Source of the DNA: Pleurotus djamor
Lineage: Eukaryota; Basidiomycota; Agaricomycetes; Agaricales; Pleurotaceae
Assembly: GCA_029747585.1 (NCBI GenBank)
Contig: JAPEVF010000531.1
Location: forward strand, 1-31,732
DNA: 31,732 bases
Reading direction: 5' to 3'
Shown here piece by piece: positions 20,452 to 28,986 of the stretch. The notes beneath the pieces are model-generated. The model did no database searches. It was not told the origin of the DNA and saw only the letters and a list, made by a program, of their open reading frames with translations. Position 1 is the first letter of the stretch. Every line of letters starts with the position of its first letter. The translations under genes were made by a program, and so were the position numbers.

Positions 20452-20925
20452 CTAGTGAACACGTAATCCTACAAGGGTTTGCATCGAAGACGGTGCGGGA
20501 GATGAGCCCGGCTCAGCGACACGCATACGGCGGGGACGTTTCTTCGAGTACATTTCCAGATAGGCTTTAGAGGCTGCCCAGGTGGCATCTGCGTCGGTGG
20601 GCAGAGACTTGAGGAGGAAGAGGCCGTCAGGTTGACGACTAGCTGCACCAAGGGTGCGCAGGTGCGCATTAACAGAGATCCTGTCGGACACCATCGTCGC
20701 GTAAAAGGCGTTGACCATACCCTTGAAGGGTATGTAGAGGTTAGTTTTATGGCCATGCTCAGCGACTACTTGCTGGAACTCGGCGAGACATTCGGCGTCG
20801 AGACCCCATCCTCCTAGCTTGTTCTTGACATAGTCAATGTCTTCTAGAGTAAGCCCGTACACGTTCCTTGTGATAATTCTCGAAGGGAATCTCCAACCAC
20901 GACGACGGAACCTTCGAGTTCATCC
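20452..20925 (-). CDS. Hypothetical protein (partial or 5' end unresolved)
   Basis: An open frame on the - strand reads NVYGLTLEDIDYVKNKLGGW, then WGLDAECLAEFQQVVAEHGH, LYIPFKGMVNAFYATMVSDR and a basic C-terminus KKRPRRMRVAEPGSSPAPSS. The composition is protein-like, with amphipathic segments, but no family is recognised. The frame is open upstream to about 20925 without an ATG, so the start probably lies in an upstream exon or is lost. It sits between the two SDR genes in the same orientation. No function inferred. Confidence 0.45.
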
Positions 20926-21484
20926 TTGAATTCAGAGTACATGTCGTACTCCGCCGAGGTATATGAGTAGGAGCCTGGATGGTATGAGCGCGCTCAGTCC
21001 TTGGAATGAGAAAGAAGTCATGGCAAATTACAAACTGGAATTTGAGTAATTTGAGTCATCCGAGCAACGGGATTCACCAGAGCTCGATGAGGAGGAGGAA
21101 GATGAGCTGCTGCGCGACATATCGGACTAAGAACCGATTGACTTCCAAGCGATGGATGTGGTTTGGAGTCAAGATGGCTTTCTGATTTCGGCCAACCCCC
21201 AAAGTTGCACAATTCTGAACTCAGGGTTGACGTTGAAACGTTGAACGTTGAGGAACGATTTGAAAAGGGTCGAAGAACAACGGCTGATCCCACGTGATCG
21301 TGTTCACTACCAAATTTGGCAATGAATGTGGCTTTGGACCTGGTTGGAATTGTTGAAAACAGCTCAGTGGCCTCTGCTATAGCCAAGGCCGACACGGCGA
21401 GAATAGATCACGGATAGATTGAGATACAATACAACTTTTACGAAGAGGAATATAGCAAATTTTGGGAAATATGAAGCCAGCTGG
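20926..21484. other. Intergenic region downstream of SDR B
   Basis: No recognisable gene. A 125-codon - strand frame (21018-21395) has no motif and no supporting structure. Confidence 0.35.
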
Positions 21485-22481
21485 TCAGTATAAAAATGTC
21501 GAAAGAAAGGGGAATATATGGGAGAGTAGATCAGGCGGCAGCGGTCGCGACAGATGGAGAGGATCGCTGCCTTCCCAAATCCGCTCTACCGCTTTCTTGG
21601 GATCGCCGTAAGGAATGGGCGAAGGGTCTGCCGTGTACGCACTTCGGAACTGCTGCGCCGGCTTTGGGTCGGCGTAGGCTGCTGGAGGGGGAAAGACTCG
21701 GAGTACTTTAGCCTCGTGCATTTCTGTCTTGAAGATGCTAAGTTGAATCAACGAAATCTATTTTCACCGATGAAAATTAGTAGACTCTGGGAGAAGAGTA
21801 AGACTGGTATGCATCACCTTGATGTTCCACTTAGGGTTGAGTTCGTTCGCGAGACTCTCAGTCAATCCTTCCAAAGCTACGAAAGCGAATCAGAATACAC
21901 AGCAAAGTGGACGTATCATTGTATGTCCTACCATGTTTGCTATAACAATGGTGAGTTAGCCCACCGCGATCCCAAGATCATCGCAGCACGATTTCTTACC
22001 TTGCGACGTAGTAACCCATTCCTGGTCCACCGTAATGGCCGTTGACCGAACTATTGTTCAGCAATAACCCTCCTGCGCCAGCTGGATTCCTATCCCTGAA
22101 AGACTTGACGTTGACGGCTTCTCTCATGACGTTCCCTGCACCCCAAAAATTGACTTCGAAGACGTTCCTTGTGTCTTCATCCTGCTCTTCATTCTCGACT
22201 TCGGCCATCACGCCGATCGCGCAATTGTTGAAGATGACGTCTTGCTTGATAACCACATCGCATTTGACCACGATGAACTGGGTCACGGGATATTTGGCCT
22301 TGAGGTAGTCCAAGGAACTCGGAGTGCGGGCAGTGGCCACCACGATCTCTCCGTTCGCTAGCACCGCTTCCGCGGTCAACTTCCCGAATCCAGACGATGC
22401 TCCAGTTACTATTGGTAGGAGAATGTCAGAACCAACCACGGCGAAGAAACAACCCCACGCACTCAACCAAACTCGGGTCAT
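21485..22481 (-). CDS. Short-chain dehydrogenase/reductase B, 5 exons, 255 aa, internally deleted
   Basis: Exons: 22481-22463, 22408-22000, 21939-21932 (8 nt), 21876-21818, 21757-21485. The frame joins cleanly with the same intron positions as SDR A. It has TGASSGFG, catalytic Ser in LLNNSSVNG, and Y-V-A-S-K with the lysine in the 8-nt micro-exon CAAACATG. Relative to SDR A it lacks about 17 residues between KCDV and VIFNN (the region of the helix after the DV cofactor motif, ending GRVD), and NNSG is replaced by NNCAIG. The C-terminus diverges after WEG and ends ~35 residues earlier. The gene may be expressed, but the product is probably compromised. It is a paralogue of SDR A; direction of duplication unknown. 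Confidence 0.78.
21932..21939 (-). other. 8-nt micro-exon of SDR B encoding the catalytic lysine
   Basis: On the - strand the sequence reads CATTGTTATAG|CAAACATG|GTAGG. AG+C gives Ser, AAA gives Lys, CAT gives His, and G joins CT of the next exon. The acceptor and donor are textbook GT-AG, stronger than those of the SDR A copy. Confidence 0.88.
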
Positions 22482-22964
22482 GTTTATTGTTTCTGTGTGA
22501 GTAGTGCTTGGAAGTAGTGTTGTTTGAGTGTGAGCAACTTGCCCTCTTCGTTCCACTGTCTTATGTACGTCGAATGCTTCACATTTCCAGACGACCTGAT
22601 TAATCGCTTCGCAAGAGCATTGTGCATTATAGAACATAAGTGCTATAGTCGAGGGTCACCAATCGCAGTTAACACATTTTGTAGGAGAAGGCTTATTCAC
22701 AGTGTTTATTCATCCAAAGCAATGGGTAAGTGCTTGTAGACCGTAAGTGCAAAGGATCTGATGTGACATCTATGGGATCATTAGCGGGATCAACGGGAAC
22801 GACACCTCCCTAAGCTTCAGCGGATTACATTGCGAACGTAGGGTCAGCCAGCGCAATGTGTTACAATGTGTTACAATGCATTACGTTTCAAGACATGTGT
22901 GACGAATCAGACAGCGGCGGCCGCAGGATGGGCTACATGGTTCTAGTTAGGTGGAAATGAACAG
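22482..22964. other. Intergenic region upstream of SDR B
   Basis: No supportable ORF. It contains the SDR B upstream sequence and a 10-bp triplicated repeat at 22854-22883. Confidence 0.4.
22854..22883. repeat. Three tandem 10-bp units (CAATGTGTTA)
   Basis: CAATGTGTTA occurs twice in a row, followed by a third unit CAATGCATTA with two changes. A small slippage-type repeat in intergenic sequence. Confidence 0.9.
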
Positions 22965-23294
22965 TCAGAGCGCACGAAGGCTCGCCTCTACATCAAAAGT
23001 TGGGTTCCTAACATGTTCTGACACGGTGAAAGAATTCGGCACTGATTGATCCAGGATATTGCTACTGATTTCTCGAGTGTTTAGCGAGACGAGCACCGAG
23101 TTGACGTAGAGTTTGGATAGGGCAAAATCGGGGATGAAGTTGACGTTGACGTCTTCGACATTGCCGTTTTCCGTCTTCCGTCCGACTTTCGTTGCCAAGT
23201 CCGCGGCTCTGGAGGATTCTCAGCTTTGTTGGTTCTCAATGGGTTCGATGGGTGTCAAATGAAACATGAGTTTTTTCCGACTGTAAGTCGACAT
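22965..23294 (-). pseudogene. DUF6534-like C-terminal remnant
   Basis: The - strand frame contains PDFALSKLYVNSVLVSLNTR. This resembles the conserved last part of basidiomycete DUF6534 seven-TM proteins (pattern LSKLYxNSLLAxLNxR), followed by a hydrophilic tail. The multi-TM N-terminal region is missing. The same frame is open upstream to an ATG at 23294 except for one TGA after NQQS. A 57-nt in-frame intron (23209-23265, GTTTCA...CCTCCAG) would remove it, giving 90 aa. Because the membrane domain is absent, I treat this as a truncated remnant rather than a working gene. Family assignment rests on motif recall only. Confidence 0.45.
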
Positions 23295-24060
23295 TGTAAT
23301 CTCTCCTGGTACCATCCTCATTTATCTATCATATATCCACAATAGGATATCCTCGTGCGTGTCCTCGATGCGACGACCTGGTATCGGATGATGGGTGATG
23401 ATGACTTTTATATAAAGTAGGGCTGCCCTAGTCTTCGTCGCTGTGCTTTTGTCCTCAACATTTTCCCCCCATGTTAGCGCGACGCCGTCGGCCAGGGGCC
23501 TATGGCAACGATTCCTCGGTCAAGTTTTCTATCCCATGATCTGCGTCTTTCGTTGCCCCAGTGCGAACATGGATTTACGCGGCGCGCTTGAAACTGGTAG
23601 GATACATCCGCGTTTCAATGTCATGTGTTCCGATTTTTTTCTGTTTGGACGCTTTGGACATACCAGATCACGCAGCCTACGCTTTCTTTGACCGCCAACG
23701 GTCCGTGTGCATAGAAGATAGCGAATGGTATGGTCCAATCAAACTTTATCCATGCTCAGAATCATCCACCGTTGTAAGAAGCTTGTATGCATTGCACTTG
23801 GTGTCATGTGGACGAATCAAACACGTTCTGGTCAAACTATTCGATGTAATGGCCTCGGGAAACGCCAAAAGCATCATAGGTGGCGGCTCATTTTCTCAGC
23901 TTGCTTATTCTTATACCACCGGACGCGAGTAGGAAAGAAACCTTGTCAAAGTAGGTTTGTTCGCTACCATATGGTCATCATGATGTTGTCGTTGTTGCTA
24001 ATTTCTACGTAGTAAACCATACGGTACCATCATGCCATGAGGAATCCACTACCCAGAGTC
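23295..24060. other. Region with an orphan TATA box and unassigned ORFs
   Basis: A + strand frame at 23561-23932 (123 codons, non-ATG start) and others have no recognisable motifs. A TATATAAA lies at 23409-23416 with the next ATG at 23471, which opens only 22 codons before TGA. I cannot build a gene model. Confidence 0.35.
23409..23416 (+). promoter_or_regulatory. Orphan TATA-like element
   Basis: TATATAAA sits ~55 nt before an ATG that starts only a 22-codon arginine-rich ORF. It could be the promoter of a gene lost by decay, or a chance AT-rich match. Confidence 0.25.
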
Positions 24061-24065
24061 CGTCA

Positions 24066-24072
24066 TATAAAA
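24066..24072 (+). promoter_or_regulatory. TATA box of the small secreted peptide gene
   Basis: TATAAAA lies 63 nt upstream of ATG 24135, with a pyrimidine/AC-rich leader between, like the spacing seen before P450-2 and SDR A. Confidence 0.5.
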
Positions 24073-24134
24073 GGACTCAGTCATAGCAGCAATCCCTCAA
24101 AACTACTCGTTACACAGAGCTCGCTCACCTCGTT

Positions 24135-24363
24135 ATGCACTCTATCACCTTCATCTTCGCCATTTTGATGGTTGTCGCATTCGTGAACGCTACCCCGATA
24201 GACTCCGTGAATACATCATTCAAGCATACTTTGTAGCTGTAATCTGACCATGTTTCCTTCAGCGTTCGCCGATGCCTGGGTAAGTCATGTTGAATCCCAT
24301 TTTGCGGCGCAGGTTTGGAGACCAATTCCTTCCTGGACTTATAGCCAAGTATCCAAACGCGAG
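24135..24363 (+). CDS. Candidate small secreted peptide (signal peptide, spliced)
   Basis: Exon 1 (24135-24206) encodes MHSITFIFAILMVVAFVNA, a textbook signal peptide with an Ala-x-Ala-like end, followed by TPIDS and a donor GTGAAT. Two continuations are possible. (a) One 106-nt intron to acceptor GCGCAG (24312) gives VWRPIPSWTYSQVSKRESD plus two residues and a stop near 24363. (b) Acceptor TTCCTTCAG at 24262 gives a 17-nt exon and then a 33-nt intron, which is short for this genome; that frame runs on towards 24500. A TATA box supports transcription. No homologous family is recognised. Secretion is an inference from the leader. Confidence 0.45.
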
Positions 24364-24739
24364 TCGGACACCGTGTAAGCCGGAAACACGATACTCTGTA
24401 AGTATATTGAACTGATTGAATTGCTGTAGAGACATCAGGAACTCACTCGTGTGGTGCAACGACTGCGAATGAGCTCGGTGAAGACGGAGAGATATCTCTA
24501 GAGAGGGGGTTGAATGAGTCCTATTACCGTGTTGCAAGTTGTATGAGCTATTGTAGCTAGTCGGAGAGTGTTCTCATCCTACGATTCGCGGGATCAACTT
24601 AGGAAGGCAACATCAACTTTATTCATCTCTCCATAGAAGTACAAGCCGTAATAGCAACATTTGTATACATGACCTTTCGAGATAGCAAAGCGTAGACATA
24701 GAGTACAGCAGAGTAATGAATTTCCTTGAAGCCTACTTA

Positions 24740-25637
24740 TCACTTCGCCGGCGTAAAGTACTTGTTGATCTTTGCACAGCCGTGTCCCTTGGGGAGCTTA
24801 GGCTTTCGGGGGGTCTATGTACAAGGATGAAACGGCACCTCGGTTAAGAATGGATTCCTCTGAGCAGTACACTCACCCTCTCGGGTCGTCTTCTTGTCGA
24901 TTGTGTGGCGGGAGGCTGAATTGAAGAAGTATGAAAATACTAAACGGTGTAGATACGACTTAATGAAAGACGTACGTTGCTTGACAATGTCGATGGTATG
25001 CTCGCCGATTCGTCACTGCGCTGGCTCGTACGTTGTGGGTATTCAGGAGGAATATGAGCAGCGTCTGAATCTGGCTCCGGCTTCATCTCGTGGTCGTCAT
25101 AACTGATAGTGATTATAGTGATTACAGCTGGGGGCTGGGAAGGTGGGAAGGCTCGAAGTGGGAGCCTGCCGGGATCCCATCGCTGAGTCTGAGAAGCCAC
25201 TTCCGCTATTTCCTCCTGCCTTTGAAACGCGGCTGCTATCCCGTCCTCGCGATTTTCGATGGATAGGATGGATGATGGAGATTCGTGTTTGGAGGTCCCG
25301 ACTTCCTTGGGGACTCGATACCTTAGAGACTGTGAGGATGCACTTCGAGGGGATGAGAATGGAGTATAGGTATACCATTGCAATGGGAGAGTTGACTCTT
25401 TGTATTGTTGGATGAAGCGAGTAAGGCTTGAGTCTGGGGTCCAGTGCTGTGTGGTAGTATCCAGCCAAGTATCGTCCTTTCCGTCTTGATTCACGTGGGG
25501 CTAGATATTACGCATATATCAATAGAGAATCCGACCTGCTCCCATATCTCGTGAAGCGCACGAGTGACGACTTCATTCTTTTGGCGGGACTTTACAACGC
25601 CGTCCGCGTCGAGGCAGGGAGTCAGCCATACAATACT
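24740..25637 (-). CDS. Low-complexity protein with basic C-terminus (5' end unresolved)
   Basis: Exons, in transcription order: 25637-25536, 25500-24976, 24915-24877, 24814-24740, all joining in phase 0. The first intron is only 35 nt, the others 60 and 62 nt. The protein reads SIVWLTPCLDADGVVKSRQK, then a Ser/Pro/Gln-rich, probably disordered middle, a Pro-Glu-Asp stretch and a very basic end (RRRPERTPRKPKLPKG) closing with KINKYFTPAK. No catalytic domain is recognised. The C-terminal I-x-x-Y-F pattern resembles a degenerate PCNA-interacting motif, and the basic cluster could be a nuclear signal; both are speculative. Upstream coding sequence (towards 25900) is likely, but I could not fix its frame. 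Confidence 0.5.
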
Positions 25638-27117
25638 CTACGGACCAGTTCAAACGGCATCCGGGTATCATCGCTCCTTCGTCAGACCCCTCCGTCCTAT
25701 GGACTTTCGCCATCGTGACAACAGAAGCCAACGCAGACCTTACCCAGCTACAAGATCGACACCCAGTAGTCCTATCCACGCAGCACGCTAAGGTGTCAAG
25801 GATGAACTTGAATGAGTACGAAGGACTCACCCATGGCAGATGACCACGCATCGTTGAGTATCCTTAATACCCATCCAGCGGCCCCCAATCAAGCTTTCTG
25901 AGCGGGCATTCTTATGAGCTTTGCCTCCATTTCATGCTACGCATGTTGTGATCCAGACATGATCGAGAGATACGACCACGGCTTTCGAAGATGAGCGGAG
26001 CGATGTTACTGGGACTAATATTATACTTGGGCTTGAACTTGTCCTGGTCAATCCATTTTTCAACGGTTGGCAAGCAAGCGTGGGTTGGGCCTTGTTGTAT
26101 TTGCTCCCTGTCAGTCCAGGATGATCTTACCCAGCCCAGGCCTGCTTAAATCTGCGTATAAGTATATCACAGCACGAGATGAAGCGCGAATCGCATCGAC
26201 ATGGATGGAATCGGTGGTAGTAGTTACAGTTCAAGATATACGATATATACTTCACGAGCCAGAGCCATGAGAACCACAGCGAATAACTTGGAATGTTGGC
26301 AAGCGTGCAAGTCAGCCCGGCGAACACGAGTACGACGGCATGATATCACTGATCAGCTTTGTAGCCATGTTTCCAATGACAATGAGGGACTATGTGACTG
26401 GTACTACGTCTTGCTAGTTCTTCCAAAGTTCTTCTCGGATTTTTCCAGTTCCCTAGACCCGGTTAAGTAATGGTTCAGATCTCAGATTTCAGACACGATT
26501 GCACGAGGCTGAGACAGAGAGCCTTATAGAAGAAGACGAGAAGAAGAATAAACCGGGGAGCGCGCCAGATACTAATTCCTGCTGTCACCTGTGAACGTTT
26601 GAACGTTTGACCCTCAAGGCTTGAGAACCCTTTATTGAGTCATGTGGATATCATGTGACCGATTCGCGATTCGCGTTCCAGAGACCTGCTACCGTTGAAT
26701 CCAAACTTCCAACTTCTTGAACAATATCCTCACGAAAGTATGCTCCTTCCTTCGTGACAGTCTGTAACTTTCTTTGTTCCCCCAAAGGCTCTTCTAGCGC
26801 CCTATATGATGTGACTCGGACGACACCGAGAGCACGTTCACCTCCTTGTCACCTCCCCAAAGTCTTCCACCCTTACCCTCGTCAACTCAGTATACGAACC
26901 GTTTCGACCACTCAGGTTTCTTTGGCTGACTTTGCGCTGGAAGACTATGCCTAGGGCTTATCGGTGCGGGCGCGACCAGGTGGAACGGACGGCCATCAAC
27001 AAGCTCTCCGCGAGGCCGACTTTTGCCAAGTGGTGGGAATGTGATCATCTTGTTGAAATTATAAGATCACTAACATTTACTATCTTCTCTCCTTCCTTCA
27101 GTTGTCATCCTTCAGCT
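25638..27117. other. Mostly unassigned region upstream of the RraA-like gene
   Basis: 25640-25920 probably contains 5' exons of the - strand gene above: an open frame reads SALASVVTMAKVHRTEGSD, and further upstream comes GGRWMGIKDTQRCVVICHG, which precedes a GTGAGT donor. No consistent joined frame was found. 25920-27117 has no recognisable gene. Frames near 26754-26954 (+) end in ADFALEDYA-stop without a known motif. Confidence 0.35.
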
Positions 27118-27854
27118 ATGTCACTCTCGTCATTCTCCTCTTGCGATATCTCGGATGCTCTCGTAAAGATGGGCCTGGAAACAGGCGGATACCTCCCAGA
27201 TATAAACATGGTTTCTCCTCCTCCACCCTCAGCCACCAAAATTTGTGGACCTGCCTACACAGTGCAGATGGTCCTAGCTTCCGACGAGACAGCCCCGAAA
27301 ATGGAGAACTACTTTGTAGACATGATTCCAGAAGGCTCAGTGGTCGTCGTCAATGTACCTCGTACGTGGAATGGCTACATTGTCTTGGATTTGCGTCACC
27401 AACCACCTTCACAGCCAATGTGAAGAATGGAGTGTGGGGAGGACTGATGACTGCCGGAGCTCAAAGTCGCTCTGCTCTTGGTGTTGTTATATCTGGCCGA
27501 TGCAGGGATATACAACAGCACCGTTCAACTCAATTCCCCGTTTTCGCTGCTGCCCACTCTACTCTGGGTCAATCCTCGTTCACTCGCCCCTCGGCGATCA
27601 ACCTCCCACTTACCATTACCCCGCAATATCCGGTATCTGTTGAAGCAGATGCGTATCAATTCCCAACAATTCAAGTCAATCCTGGCGATTACATTGTTGG
27701 GGATGAAGACGGCGTTGTTTGTGTTCCGAAAGACCTCGTCGAGAAAGTCGTGGAGATGGCCACGAAGGGGAAGGAGATTGATGACAAGTGTATGGAGGAC
27801 ATCAAGGCTGGCCTTGGGGTTCAAGCGTCGCTGAAGAAACACAGAGGAAAGTGA
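27118..27854 (+). CDS. RraA-like protein (HMG aldolase / oxaloacetate decarboxylase family), 227 aa
   Basis: Model: join 27118-27361 and 27415-27854 across a 53-nt intron (GTACGT...CACAG), 228 codons. The N-terminus MSLSSFSSCDISDALVKMG matches the family start (DxxDAL). WGGLMTAGAQSRSALGVVIS leads into G-R-C-R112-D113, the Arg-Asp pair that binds substrate and divalent metal in class II HMG/CHA aldolases. The segment up to QFPVFAAAHSTLGQSS follows, then GDYIVGDEDGVVCVPK, the conserved late strand motif. The full length fits the fungal family. Family activities include cleavage of 4-hydroxy-4-methyl-2-oxoglutarate and decarboxylation of oxaloacetate; which applies here is unknown. In the usual G-x-V-x-D-G signature, the Asp before the Gly is Ser here (ISGRCRD). 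It stands alone, with no catabolic partners nearby. Confidence 0.88.
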
Positions 27855-28986
27855 ACCTTCTTTGTTTCCAGATCTAGCGATACAGATGTGAGAGATAAAT
27901 TTAAGTTGCAGTCATTGGGGTCGCTGGTCACGATGCCTTCAAAACGCTTCACGAGTGTCCGCTGTTTCGGCACAAAAGTGCAAAGAACACGGACTCTGAA
28001 TTTACCTCTCAAAGAAGGTCTACTGAGAGCTCAACATGGGGAAAGAGTGCGTCCATGTAGAAATGAACTGGAATGAGGCCCAGTAGGCCCTGGGTCACGC
28101 GTTTGACTCCGATTTCTAGATAGAAGGACCAGCAAGGTTAGGCTCGAGTTTCTTGGCTTCGATGATGAGAGGGTACCAGCCGATCTCCAGGTAGGGCAGC
28201 AGCAAGGTGTATGCATAGTAAGACTAGTCGATTATTGAGGGGTGAGATGCCATTTTTTGGCTCAAGAGTCTAATGTGCATGAGCGCTGAGCTTTGGGCTG
28301 GTAACCAGCCTAGCTGAGCTTTTACACTCTTCGGAGCCTCTTCGGCCTGAAGGCCTGAAGGCCTGACCCCTTTGTGAAAGTCATGCGGAGGGCCCTTCAC
28401 GTCATCTCAGACTCAGACTTCAAAGCTTCAAAGCGTTGAAGGCTTCCACCTAACGTCCCATCAGTTAGATAAAACCCTGGTATGCGTGAATAGGAAAACA
28501 CTTTGATGCGTTATATGTCTGTGAAGCTCTTTCTGCGATTCTGTTCACTAATAGACAGTGATTACCTTCCTAGGGTCATGCCACTTGTTGCATCCAAGTC
28601 TCGGCAAGATTTGATTCCGAGCTCGCTGAGGGCTACAATTACGAACTCCGATTATTCCTTCCTGGTTCCCTTCGTAACATTCCATGGCTTCATGGCTTGC
28701 GAGTATCTCATCAACACCCTATCTATCTTCTATAACCAGAAAACCAAGAACCTTGAGTGCAATCACTACACAGCTCCCTCGCGGTAAACGCGTAGCAAGT
28801 TAGAACTGGGGTCTGTTTACTCACTGACCTCTTGGGCTTCTTTCAGGGTGCTAAGATCCTCCGCAGTGTAAGTTCATATCGATAAGCTCACACGCTCAAC
28901 TTTTGATTGATTACTTGGCTCAGCAACTAGAACAAAAGTGGTCTATGCTCGTCCTTCCTCCCTCACCCACCCGGAAGACCTGAACT
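27855..28986. other. Intergenic region between the RraA-like gene and the RdRP gene
   Basis: Only short ORFs (up to 94 codons at 28503-28787) without motifs. It contains an 8-bp triplicated repeat (28344-28366) and a short perfect inverted repeat GGCTGGT-A-ACCAGCC (28296-28310). Possible splice-like signals around 28850-28925 could belong to a 5' leader of the RdRP transcript. Confidence 0.4.
28344..28366. repeat. Three tandem 8-bp units (GGCCTGAA)
   Basis: GGCCTGAA occurs twice in full and once truncated to seven bases, in GC-rich intergenic sequence. Likely slippage. Confidence 0.85.

Noticed and set aside
10311..22481. Complete secondary-metabolite gene cluster
   Set aside because: Two P450s and two SDRs are present, but no core synthase, transporter or regulator is visible, and several members are damaged.
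23029..23225. In-frame TGA in the DUF6534-like ORF as possible selenocysteine or readthrough
   Set aside because: Fungi of this group lack selenocysteine insertion, and a 57-nt in-frame intron or simple decay explains it better.
28296..28310. Short inverted repeat GGCTGGT-A-ACCAGCC as a terminator
   Set aside because: It lies ~440 bp from the nearest stop codon, and hairpin terminators are not the mechanism for nuclear fungal mRNA genes.
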